Part shown: positions 24,088 through 31,166 of the stretch, one piece after another | Layout: every line of letters begins with the position of its first letter | How positions within the stretch are numbered: the first letter of the stretch is position 1 | Assembly (NCBI GenBank): GCA_902806085.1 | Contig: CADCVH010000032.1 | Span: 1-42,953 of the forward strand | From: an uncultured Rubrobacteraceae bacterium | Lineage (GTDB): Bacteria > Actinomycetota > Rubrobacteria > Rubrobacterales > Rubrobacteraceae | Length of the DNA stretch: 42,953 nucleotides | Reading direction: 5' to 3' | Position numbers and translations under genes: made by a program | The notes under the pieces: model-generated | What the model was told of the DNA's origin: nothing | Databases searched by the model: none | What the model saw: only the letters and a program-made list of their open reading frames with translations

Positions 24088-24568
24088 GCGGGGGCCAAAG
24101 CGGCTCTGCGGGAGGCGATCCGCCGCGAGGCCTTGCGGGAGGAAGAACGCGTCTCGTTCAGTAGGCGCATCATCGCTGGCGTCCTCGGTCTCCCCTCGTA
24201 CCAGCGCCCGGGCGTCGTCCTGGCTTACGCGGCCTTCGGCGCCGAGCTACGAACCGGCGGGTTCCTGCGGCGCGTTATGTGCAACAGGAAAACCTTGTTG
24301 CTTCCCAGGGTCGAGCGCGGCGGGCTCGGGCCCTACGAGGTGCGGGATAGGGCGCGGGATCTTACCCCGGGCACATGGGGCATACCCGAACCGGCACCCG
24401 ATCTATGCGCGAACGCGGACCCCGCAACGGTGGATTTCGCGCTCGTCCCAGGCGTCGCCTTCGACCGAAGCGGACGGCGCCTCGGGAACGATGGGCAGAA
24501 TACCGCTCGTCTTCGGGGCGTTCGAGGTCCAGGGGGTGGACGGGGTCCCCGTCCATCCGGACGACTAG
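24088..24568 (+). pseudogene. Frameshifted, internally deleted 5-formyltetrahydrofolate cyclo-ligase
   Basis: One frame reads like 5-formyl-THF cyclo-ligase from its N-terminal helix (A-K-A-A-L-R-E-A-I-R-R-E near 24097) through Y-A-A-F-G-A-E-L-R-T, L-L-L-P-R-V and W-G-I-P-E-P to V-P-G-V-A-F-D-R-S-G-R-R-L-G near 24486. The expected G-G-G-Y-Y-D-R motif should follow but is absent. A different frame then carries the family's C-terminal stretch (P-L-V-F-G-A-F-E-V-Q-G-V-D-G-V-P-V, 24499-24559) and stops at 24566-24568. So the gene has lost an internal segment, shifted frame and been cut short. No good start codon or ribosome site exists. It lies right after folD, where a working copy would fit. 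Confidence 0.8.
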
Positions 24569-24649
24569 CCGGTGAACGCTATGTTTGCGTAGAGGGAGAT
24601 CTATGCCCGGGGCGGACGGTCTAAGGACCTTTGGCCGGTACCCGCCGGG

Positions 24650-25387
24650 CTACCCTTGGGCTTTTGCCGGGATCGCGTACCGGCTCAGGCGCTCGTAGAG
24701 CGGCAAACACTCTTCGAGGAGCGGCGCGAGCCTCTCCGGAAAGGGCTCCGTTACCGGTTTGTAGGCGGAGAACCCGGTCGAGGCGTGGACGTTCGCGTAC
24801 CAGTGTTTGGCCCAGACGCCGTCCTCCGGTTTCGGCCCCGCCGGCCAGCGGAGCATGGCCTCGTCGAACGGGAGCGCGAGCTTCTCGCAGGCCAGGCGAA
24901 GGACGCCGGGCGGGTCAAGAAGGAGTTGCTTCGCGTCCAGGATGACGGGGTCGTCCCCTGCATCGAGGACGTGGTCCAGGATCTCCGCCTGCTGGAGCAG
25001 GCCGGTGTCGCGCATGGTGGGGTTCGGGAGTTGGCGGGCCAGGGAGGGGAGCATCTCTGCCGGGTCCCGGGTCAGCAGTACGTTCGTGATCCCGCCGAGA
25101 AACCCGCGGTCGATCCCGACGAGGTGGTGGGCCATGTTCTTGAAGAAGTGGACCGGCCTCTCGCAGGGACCGAGGATGGCCTCCCGCACGACGCGCCCCG
25201 CGTCCTGGTCCATTGCCGCCAGGACTTCTTCGTCCCCGGGATGGTCCGCCCGCGTGACCTTCAAGTAGTGCCCGTAGAGTGGCTCGTCCAGGACCACCGT
25301 GTCGGGCCTTTGCCGGAACGAGTACATCAGGGCCGTCGAGACGTTGCGCGGCCCGGACCACACGCTCAACTTCAGGCAACCAGCCAC
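24650..25387 (-). CDS. Sulfotransferase-like protein
   Basis: This 245-residue protein begins with a P-loop-like S-G-P-R-N-V-S-T-A-L (11-20), which in sulfotransferases binds the 5'-phosphosulfate of PAPS. F-F-K-N-M-A-H-H and a R-D-P-A-E-M segment follow (3'-phosphate contact). It is of the small bacterial sulfotransferase-like type often found beside class IV aminotransferases. The GTG start lies 3 bases after the aminotransferase stop, so the two form an operon. Actual sulfotransfer and the acceptor are unproven. Confidence 0.8.
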   Translation of the reverse strand: MAGCLKLSVWSGPRNVSTALMYSFRQRPDTVVLDEPLYGHYLKVTRADHPGDEEVLAAMDQDAGRVVREAILGPCERPVHFFKNMAHHLVGIDRGFLGGITNVLLTRDPAEMLPSLARQLPNPTMRDTGLLQQAEILDHVLDAGDDPVILDAKQLLLDPPGVLRLACEKLALPFDEAMLRWPAGPKPEDGVWAKHWYANVHASTGFSAYKPVTEPFPERLAPLLEECLPLYERLSRYAIPAKAQG

Positions 25388-25390
25388 CGG

Positions 25391-26308
25391 CTACCCCCGC
25401 GAGACCGAACGAGAGACGGCCGCCGCGTACAGGTCGTTGAGGCGCCGCGTTACGGGGCCCATGCTTCCGTCGCCTATCCGCCGCCCGTCCACCTTTACTA
25501 CGGGGGTTAGGCCGCCGAAGGTGCCGGTGACGAACGCTTCGTCGGCGTCGTAGACCTCGGTGAGGGAGAAGGCGCGCTCGGAGACGGGAACGTCGTTGGC
25601 CCTGCAGAGCTCGACGATCATGCGCCGGGTGATGCCGTTCAGGGAGTACTGGCCGGTCGAGGTCCAGATCTCCCCCCGGCGGACGACGAAGAAGTTGGTG
25701 GCGTTGCAGGTGGCGACGGCGCCCGTCGGGTCGAGCATGAGCGCCTCGTCGGCACCCGCCTCGAGCGCCTGCAGGAGCGCCACGACCTCGTGCAGCTTGC
25801 TGTGGGAGTTGAGCTTCTGGTCCAGGTTGTCAGGCGGCGGGCGCCTCACCGTCGAGGTGAAGAGGCTGACGCCCCGCTCCTTGACCTCCGGATCGGCCTT
25901 CTTGTGCTCCGCGATGATCACCACGTTCGGGCCGCCGACGACCAGGCGCGGGTCCTGCGAGGGGGTCTTCTTGTCCCCGCGGGTGACCATCAGGCGCACG
26001 TGCACGTCGTCCGTCATGCCGTTGCGCCGGATCGTCTCGCGCAGGGCGGCCGTGATCTCCCCCCGCGTCTGCCCGATCTCCAGCCCGATCGCCTTCGCGC
26101 CCTGGAAGAGCCGGTCGAGGTGCTCGTCGAGGAAGGCGAAATCGCCAGCGTGCAGCCGGATGCCCTCCCACACCCCGTCCCCGACCAGAAAGCCCGAATC
26201 GAAGACGGAGATCTTGGCCTCCGTCCGTGGGAAAAATTCCCCGTTTATGTACACGAGCACGCCCTCATTACGCCTGTCCGGCACCGCCTCGTGCGTGCCC
26301 CTCTGCAT
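25391..26308 (-). CDS. Class IV PLP aminotransferase (branched-chain / D-amino acid type), key Glu replaced
   Basis: This 305-residue fold-type IV PLP enzyme contains V-Y-I-N-G-E-F, G-D-G-V-W-E-G-I-R, the likely Schiff-base Lys165 in D-Q-K-L-N-S-H and a C-terminal T-G-T-F-G-G-L-T-P-V. Relatives include branched-chain aminotransferase, D-alanine transaminase and aminodeoxychorismate lyase. In them a Glu in a G-x-V-x-E-x-x-x-x-N motif contacts the PLP ring nitrogen; here the motif reads G196-A-V-A-T200-C-N-A-T-N, so that Glu is Thr. Activity may therefore differ. The ATG at 26308 has AGGAGA upstream. It is followed by the sulfotransferase-like gene. Confidence 0.85.
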   Translation of the reverse strand: MQRGTHEAVPDRRNEGVLVYINGEFFPRTEAKISVFDSGFLVGDGVWEGIRLHAGDFAFLDEHLDRLFQGAKAIGLEIGQTRGEITAALRETIRRNGMTDDVHVRLMVTRGDKKTPSQDPRLVVGGPNVVIIAEHKKADPEVKERGVSLFTSTVRRPPPDNLDQKLNSHSKLHEVVALLQALEAGADEALMLDPTGAVATCNATNFFVVRRGEIWTSTGQYSLNGITRRMIVELCRANDVPVSERAFSLTEVYDADEAFVTGTFGGLTPVVKVDGRRIGDGSMGPVTRRLNDLYAAAVSRSVSRG

Positions 26309-26413
26309 ATGATCTCCTCTCGCCGGTTCGGGCGCAGTAAAACACGAACGCGCGCCCGAAAGTTGGCGTTCCGACCTCCCCCCGGCGCAGCACCCGCCCC
26401 TGTGGCCGTGGGT

Positions 26414-26419
26414 TATGAT
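26414..26419 (+). promoter_or_regulatory. Putative -10 element of the ptsH-ptsI operon
   Basis: TATGAT (5 of 6 to TATAAT) lies 35 bases before the ptsH ATG, in the spacer divergent from the aminotransferase. A matching -35 is not evident, so this is tentative. Confidence 0.35.
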
Positions 26420-26454
26420 GCTTTGGACGGTCGGGACGCGGAAGGAGCGCTTGT

Positions 26455-26709
26455 ATGTCCGAAAAAGAGGCGACGGTCGGGGCGGAGGAGGGCATCCACG
26501 GGAGGCCGGCGGCGCAACTCGTAAAGGCGGCCAAGCAGTTCTCGTCGCGTATCGAGCTTGTAAAGGGCGGGCGCGGGGTGAACGCGAAGAGCGTGCTCAA
26601 GGTGACCGGGTTCGCCCGGAAGGGGGATCTGGTAACCGTCCGGGCCGAGGGCGACGACGCGGACGACGCCGTCGAAACGGTCGCGAAGCTCATCGCGGAA
26701 GGACACTGA
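26455..26709 (+). CDS. ptsH: HPr phosphocarrier protein
   Basis: This is an 84-residue HPr. The active His15 lies in E-G-I-H-G-R-P-A-A and takes phosphate from Enzyme I on its way to sugar permeases (EII). Ser46 is kept in N-A-K-S-V, the site that HPr kinase phosphorylates in low-GC Gram-positives; whether such a kinase exists here cannot be seen. GGAAGGAG lies 8 bases before the ATG. The stop is directly followed by the ptsI start, so the two are coupled. No EII component is in the window. Confidence 0.95.
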   Translation: MSEKEATVGAEEGIHGRPAAQLVKAAKQFSSRIELVKGGRGVNAKSVLKVTGFARKGDLVTVRAEGDDADDAVETVAKLIAEGH

Positions 26710-28350
26710 TTGTCACCGCCAGTCGAGCTTACCGGCGTCGGCGCCTCCGAGGGGATCGTGGTCGGTCCGGCCCACGCGCACCTGGAAGGCGAGGTCGAGC
26801 CGGAGCGGACGCGTATCCCGGAGGGCTCCTTCGACGAAGAGCTGGCGCGCTTCCGGGCAGCGGTCGAGGCGGTAGCGGGGAGGCTGCGAAAGACGGGCGA
26901 GAACCTGTCGGGGTCCCTCGGGGAGGACGAGGCCGCCATCTTCGAGGTCCACGCCGAGATGGCCGACGACCCCGAGTTGCTCGAAGGCGTCGAGGGGAGG
27001 CTTCGCGGCCTCGAAAGCCCGGAGTCGGCCGTCCTGGCCGTGGGCGAGGAGTACGCGCGGGAGCTGGCCGCCCTGGAAGACGAGTACCTGGCCGCCAGGG
27101 CCGACGACGTGCGCGACGTGGCCCGCCAGATAGCGGTCGAGCTCACGGGCGGCGGGGGGACGGGCCTGGAGATCCTGGAGGCCCTTACGGTGCCCTCCGT
27201 CATCCTCGCCCGCAACCTGGCGCCTTCGGACACCGCGAGGATCCCGAAGGGCATGGCGCTCGGCTTCGTGACCGCCGGCGGGTCGCGGACCTCGCACGTC
27301 TCGATCATGGCCCGCTCCATGGGCATCCCCGCCGTCGTCGGGGTCGGCGACGCCCTGGAGGCCGTCCTGGACGCCGAATCTGTCGCCCTGGACGGCGGGG
27401 AAGGCCGCGTGGTGGCCGACCCCGACCCGAAGACGCGCGCCGCGTTCGACCTTCTCAGGGCGCGGGGGGAAGAAGAACGGGCCGGGTTGGACGAGTACCG
27501 GCTGGTCGAGGCCCGCACCCGCGACGGGCGACGCATCGAGGTCGCGGCGAACCTCGGCTCCGCGTCCGGGGCGGAGGAGGCCCTCTCCTGGGGCGCCGAG
27601 GGCGTCGGGCTCTTCCGCACGGAGTTCCTGTTCATGGAGCGCGAGGAGCTGCCGACCGAGGAGGAACAGTACGAGGCGTACTCGGCGGCGGCGCGGGCCT
27701 TCGGGACCCGGCCCGTGATCCTGCGCACCCTGGATGTTGGGGGGGACAAGAGCCTGCCCGGCGTCCAGCAGCCGCGGGAAGAGAACCCATTTCTCGGCTG
27801 GCGGGGCATCCGCATGAGCCTTGACGTGCCGGCGCTCTTTGTGCCCCAACTGCGCGCGATCCTCCGCGCCGCGGCCCACGGCAACCTGAAGGTGATGTTC
27901 CCGATGGTCGTCGATTCGGGGGAGTTCCGTGCGGCGAAGGGGATGCTGGAAGCCTGCCGCGAAGAGCTCGAAGCGGATGGCGTGCCGGCCGGGCCGGTCG
28001 AGGTGGGGGTCATGATCGAGACGCCCGCCGCCGCCCTCGGCGCCGCGGAGCTGGCCCGCGAGGCCGCGTTCTTCTCCATCGGCACGAACGACCTCGTCCA
28101 GTACACCCTCGCCGCCGACCGCGGCAACGAGAAGCTCAGGCACCTCCAGGGCGCCGACCACCCGGCCGTCCTGGAGCTTATAAGGATGACGTGCGAGGCG
28201 GCCGGCGAGGCGGGCATCCCGGTCGGGGTTTGCGGGGAGGCCGCGGGAGAGCCGGACATGATCCCGCGCCTCGTCGCGCTCGGGGTGACGGAGTTGAGCA
28301 TGGGGCCCCCATCCATACCCGGGGCCAAGAAGATCGTCTCCGGCCTGTAA
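26710..28350 (+). CDS. ptsI: Phosphoenolpyruvate-protein phosphotransferase (PTS Enzyme I)
   Basis: This is a 546-residue Enzyme I. The N-terminal domain opens with G-V-G-A-S-E-G-I-V-V-G-P, and the phosphorylated His196 sits in G-G-S-R-T-S-H-V-S-I-M-A-R. The PEP-binding barrel has F-R-T-E-F-L-F-M, D-V-G-G-D-K, N-P-F-L-G-W-R-G-I-R, G-x-M-I-E-T-P, F-S-I-G-T-N-D-L-x-Q-Y and the catalytic Cys in G-V-C-G-E (about residue 508). It moves phosphate from PEP to HPr. The TTG start at 26710 follows the ptsH stop with no gap and has GGAAGGA upstream. Length is close to the usual 570. Confidence 0.95.
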   Translation: MSPPVELTGVGASEGIVVGPAHAHLEGEVEPERTRIPEGSFDEELARFRAAVEAVAGRLRKTGENLSGSLGEDEAAIFEVHAEMADDPELLEGVEGRLRGLESPESAVLAVGEEYARELAALEDEYLAARADDVRDVARQIAVELTGGGGTGLEILEALTVPSVILARNLAPSDTARIPKGMALGFVTAGGSRTSHVSIMARSMGIPAVVGVGDALEAVLDAESVALDGGEGRVVADPDPKTRAAFDLLRARGEEERAGLDEYRLVEARTRDGRRIEVAANLGSASGAEEALSWGAEGVGLFRTEFLFMEREELPTEEEQYEAYSAAARAFGTRPVILRTLDVGGDKSLPGVQQPREENPFLGWRGIRMSLDVPALFVPQLRAILRAAAHGNLKVMFPMVVDSGEFRAAKGMLEACREELEADGVPAGPVEVGVMIETPAAALGAAELAREAAFFSIGTNDLVQYTLAADRGNEKLRHLQGADHPAVLELIRMTCEAAGEAGIPVGVCGEAAGEPDMIPRLVALGVTELSMGPPSIPGAKKIVSGL

Positions 28351-28386
28351 GACGGGTCGGGAGGAAACCCCGGGCCGGACGGCGCG

Positions 28387-28401
28387 TATGATCTTTGTAT
28401 G
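28387..28401 (+). promoter_or_regulatory. -10 element placed for a leaderless mRNA
   Basis: TATGAT at 28387-28392 is followed by exactly 6 bases and then the ATG of the lipid kinase gene. Transcription would begin at or next to the start codon. No ribosome site precedes the ATG. Confidence 0.5.
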
Positions 28402-29346
28402 GACTATTCGACGGAAGACCGGGGGCAGGGGCGGGCTGCCCTGATCGTCAACACCCGCTCCCGCAGCGGGGAGCGGGTGTTTTTCCGGGCCCTCGACCGG
28501 CTGCAGGAACTAAAAGTGCCGCTGGGGGCGACCTACGCCATCCGGGACCCGGCCAGGTTGGCAGAGACGGTGCGCGAGGTCCTGGAGGACGGGTCCGGTT
28601 ACGAGACCCTGATCCTGGGCGGCGGAGACGGCACGGTCAGCTCCGTCGTGGACTTTCTTGCCCACCGCGACGTCACTTTGGGCCTGCTGCCCCTCGGCAC
28701 GGCCAACGACTTCGCGCGGACGCTCGAGATCCCCCCGGACGTGGACGGGGCCTGCGACACCATCGCCAACGGCAAGGTCGTGGACGTGGACCTCGGCCTG
28801 GCGGGGCGCAACTACTACGTGAACGTCGCCTCCGTGGGCCTCGGGGTCGGGGCGACGCAGGCCCTGACGCCGTGGGCGAAAAGGAACATCGGGGCGCTGG
28901 CCTACCCGGTGGCGGCCATCAAGGCGTTCATGACCCACGAACCGTTCTCGGCCCGGCTCCTCTTCCCGGACGGGGACCACGAGCCCGTCGAGCACGAGCG
29001 GCTCCTCCAGGTCGCGATCGGCAACGGCAAATTCTACGGCGGCGGGATGGTGGTCGCCCCCGGGTCCGGCATCGACGACAAGAGCCTCGACGTCTACGCG
29101 ATAAGGCTCGGCCGGCACCGGGACCTCTTCGGGGCCGCCCGGTACCTCAAGAGCGGCGACTTTATCCGCAACGAGAGCGTCAGCCAGTACCGCACCACCC
29201 GCGTGCGCCTGGAGACCGACCCCGAACTGTCCGTGAACATCGACGGCGAGCTCGTCGCCACAACCCCCCAGGACTTCTCCGTCGCGAACGACGCCCTGAA
29301 GGTGCTCGTCCCGCAAGGTTCCGCCGCCGCCCGCCGCGACCTTTAG
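28399..29346 (+). CDS. YegS/DgkB-type lipid kinase
   Basis: This 315-residue diacylglycerol-kinase-catalytic-domain protein has the nucleotide motif G-G-G-D-G-T-V (74-80), P-L-G-T-A-N-D-F-A-R (98-107) and the C-terminal D-G-E-L (about 289-292). Family members phosphorylate diacylglycerol, ceramide-like lipids or phosphatidylglycerol with ATP at the inner membrane face. It begins 48 bases after ptsI on the same strand, but a -10 element 6 bases before the ATG and the absence of a Shine-Dalgarno suggest its own leaderless transcript. The lipid substrate is unknown. Confidence 0.9.
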   Translation: MDYSTEDRGQGRAALIVNTRSRSGERVFFRALDRLQELKVPLGATYAIRDPARLAETVREVLEDGSGYETLILGGGDGTVSSVVDFLAHRDVTLGLLPLGTANDFARTLEIPPDVDGACDTIANGKVVDVDLGLAGRNYYVNVASVGLGVGATQALTPWAKRNIGALAYPVAAIKAFMTHEPFSARLLFPDGDHEPVEHERLLQVAIGNGKFYGGGMVVAPGSGIDDKSLDVYAIRLGRHRDLFGAARYLKSGDFIRNESVSQYRTTRVRLETDPELSVNIDGELVATTPQDFSVANDALKVLVPQGSAAARRDL

Positions 29347-29415
29347 GGTCCGGGCCAAAAAGCCTCGTCGCGGCCCGGTCCACGGTCGCGTTCGGAACTT
29401 TTCGGGCACGAGAAA

Positions 29416-29441
29416 GGGCCGGGACCTCTCGGCCCCGGCCC
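29416..29441. terminator. 11-bp near-perfect hairpin between convergent genes
   Basis: Bases 29416-29426 pair with 29431-29441 with one G-T type mismatch and a TCTC loop. It lies between the lipid kinase stop (29346) and the GlsB stop (29463, minus strand). Read on the minus strand it is followed by a short T-rich run (ctttct), so it best serves the minus-strand gene. Confidence 0.6.
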
Positions 29442-29462
29442 CGGAATATCGTCGCGGCTTCC

Positions 29463-29726
29463 CTACCTCCTCGCGCTGCGGCCCACGATGAGGCGGTAGA
29501 TCGCGAGCAGGATAATAGCCCCGATGGTGGCCACGATGATCGACCAGATGAACCCACCGCCACCCAGGCCCAACAGGTTGACCGTGATGAAGCTCCCGAC
29601 GAAAGCCCCCGCTATCCCGATCAGGATGGTCACTATGATGCCGCCCGGATCGTCGCCCGGCATGATTAGCTTTGCCAGCGCGCCGGCGATGCCGCCTATG
29701 ATGATAGCGCCGATTATTGCACCCAT
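29463..29726 (-). CDS. GlsB/YeaQ/YmgE family stress-response membrane protein
   Basis: This 87-residue, very hydrophobic protein has three predicted helices: G-A-I-I-I-G-G-I-A-G near the start, a Gly/Ile helix after P-G-D-D-P-G-G (24-30), and one near the end. The P-G-D-D-P-G-G turn and G-A-F-V-G-S-F are typical of the transglycosylase-associated / GlsB family, often induced in general stress. GGGAGG lies 9 bases before the ATG. The upstream DNA has a GTTA-N16-GGGTAG arrangement resembling stress-sigma promoters. Its biochemical role is unknown. Confidence 0.92.
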   Translation of the reverse strand: MGAIIGAIIIGGIAGALAKLIMPGDDPGGIIVTILIGIAGAFVGSFITVNLLGLGGGGFIWSIIVATIGAIILLAIYRLIVGRSARR

Positions 29727-29769
29727 AATGTCTTGCCTCCCGTATCTTTGACTGCGGTACTCAACCTTA

Positions 29770-29805
29770 CTACCCTTTAGTACGCGTGGGGTAACGCAAG
29801 GTTAC
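29770..29805 (-). promoter_or_regulatory. Candidate stress-sigma promoter and GTAAC inverted repeat upstream of GlsB
   Basis: On the minus strand GTTA (29795-29792) is followed after 16 bases by GGGTAG (29775-29770), similar to the GTTT-N14-16-GGGTAT promoters of actinobacterial SigB/SigF. The first element lies within a perfect inverted repeat GTAAC-N5-GTTAC at 29791-29805. Start-site distance to the gene is about 45 bases. Confidence 0.4.
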
Positions 29806-29894
29806 GCCGGATTGTCGTTCGACTGTCCGATCGAACGCGGCCCGCGGCAGGACCTACGGTGCCTGGTCCACCGCCCGCACCCTACCGCAAGCGG

Positions 29895-30476
29895 CTACTC
29901 TTTCGGGTAGAGCCAGAAGGAGAAGAGCCGGGTCATGCGCGGCATGACTACGTAGGTCATGGTGGTGACCATGACCAGGGTGAAGGCGAGCGTGCGTAGG
30001 ACCGTGGGGGCGCCGCCGAGCAGCGGCTGGAGCAGCATGAAGAGAACGGTCGCCAGCGGGAAGACGGCGATCCAGGTGACCACCGCCATCTTGTAGCGTG
30101 GCGGGGCGGGCTCGCCGGCCCTGGACGGCAGGGTGAACCAGGTCTCCAATCCCGTGAGCCTGCGGACGGTCTGTTCCCGGACAAGGGGTTCGGCCCTGTC
30201 CAGCCACCGTCGACGCTCGTCGGACTTCTCCCACCGTTCGAGGTTGCTTGCGTGGTCGAAGCGGTAGAGGATGCGGTACTCGTCATCCTCCGCGCTGCTC
30301 GGACGCAGAATTTCGGTGCCGAGGTAGCCGGGAAATTCTCTGACTTCGCCCAGGATGCCGGAGATCCAATCCTCGAACTCCCCCTCCCGGCCCGGCTCGA
30401 CCCGCCGCGACGCCACCCCCGTCGCGGGGGGATCCTCCCGCCTCTGGTCCTCCGAGCTTTCGACGAACTCTTCCAT
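29895..30476 (-). CDS. Antibiotic biosynthesis monooxygenase (ABM)-domain protein with two membrane helices
   Basis: This protein has about 193 residues. Residues 20-115 form an ABM-type ferredoxin-like barrel, with R-V-E-P-G-R-E-G-E-F-E-D-W at the start and Y-R-I-L-Y-R-F-D in the middle. The C-terminal 65 residues hold two hydrophobic helices (about 130-150 and 160-180) and end basic. This matches a group of membrane-anchored ABM proteins of unknown function. The ATG at 30476 has GGAG 8 bases upstream; a longer reading from GTG at 30509 adds 11 residues and is less likely. It is 168 bases upstream of GlsB and downstream of the DUF4870 gene. Confidence 0.8.
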   Translation of the reverse strand: MEEFVESSEDQRREDPPATGVASRRVEPGREGEFEDWISGILGEVREFPGYLGTEILRPSSAEDDEYRILYRFDHASNLERWEKSDERRRWLDRAEPLVREQTVRRLTGLETWFTLPSRAGEPAPPRYKMAVVTWIAVFPLATVLFMLLQPLLGGAPTVLRTLAFTLVMVTTMTYVVMPRMTRLFSFWLYPKE

Positions 30477-30562
30477 CCGGGGCGCTCCATGGGGTCGTTG
30501 GACGCCCACGATTAAACCCCGCCAAACGCCGCGCGACCACCCGCCGGCAGGAAAAGCCGGTC

Positions 30563-30973
30563 CTAGAGGTAGGGGTGGACCCCGTCGCCCCTATACGCCC
30601 GGTAAGCCTCGAAGGACGCGTGGGCGAAGAACGCCAGCGTCAGCAACCCCATGACCGGCCAGAGCAGAACGCCCACCACGAAGGCGGTAAGGAAGAAGGT
30701 GACCGTCCAGCCGATAAGGAGGCCGCCGAGCCACAGGGACTGGTAGACCACGCTCCTCATGGCGTGGCGCGCGACCACCGACGAACGCTCCCCGTAGAGG
30801 AGCCAGACCACGAACGCCGCCACCGGACCCAGGAAACCCGTAAAGATGTTGAGGAACGCGCTCAGGTGGGCCAGCGCCGACCACGACCGCTCGTCCGCCG
30901 CGCTCATCACCCCTGTAGGGTAAGGGCTCCGAACTTCCCTCTCCTTCTGAATGCCGTAATTATCCGGGTCCAC
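30563..30973 (-). CDS. DUF4870 family membrane protein (Tic20-like)
   Basis: This 136-residue protein has the DUF4870 pattern: D-E-R-S-W-S-A-L-A-H-L-S-A-F, then three to four helices with F-L-G-P-V-A-A-F-V-V-W-L and the conserved V-A-R-H-A-M-R-S-V-V-Y-Q. Function is unknown. The GTG start at 30973 has AAGGAG 5 bases upstream and adds a 22-residue polar lead; ATG 30907 would give the bare domain. It is divergent from citrate synthase. Confidence 0.85.
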   Translation of the reverse strand: MDPDNYGIQKEREVRSPYPTGVMSAADERSWSALAHLSAFLNIFTGFLGPVAAFVVWLLYGERSSVVARHAMRSVVYQSLWLGGLLIGWTVTFFLTAFVVGVLLWPVMGLLTLAFFAHASFEAYRAYRGDGVHPYL

Positions 30974-31114
30974 GTCTGCTCCTTGTCGTAGGCTCCACCC
31001 CCGTATACGCCCGGGACGGTGGGGGGTTGCGGCAGGAGGGGCGGGCCCGCTTTTCCTTTGTCCCGCGGTGGGGGATAATACCCGGAAACGGCTGGCCGTC
31101 GTCGCGGATACATC

Positions 31115-31137
31115 TATGTGAAGTGAACATATATAAT
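31115..31137 (+). promoter_or_regulatory. Promoter region of citrate synthase with an inverted repeat
   Basis: TATAAT (perfect -10) at 31132-31137 lies 29 bases before the TTG start. Just upstream, TATGT (31115-31119) and ACATA (31127-31131) form an inverted repeat with a 7-base spacer that would overlap the space between -35 and -10. The local A/T-rich tract stands out. No TTGACA is present. Confidence 0.6.
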
Positions 31138-31166
31138 CTGGTCCTGTTAATAAGAAAGGGGCTCAC

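Noticed and set aside
26268-28328. 686-codon minus-strand open frame opposite ptsH and ptsI
   Set aside because: Ser/Ala/Arg-rich shadow of Enzyme I; the plus strand carries all family motifs.
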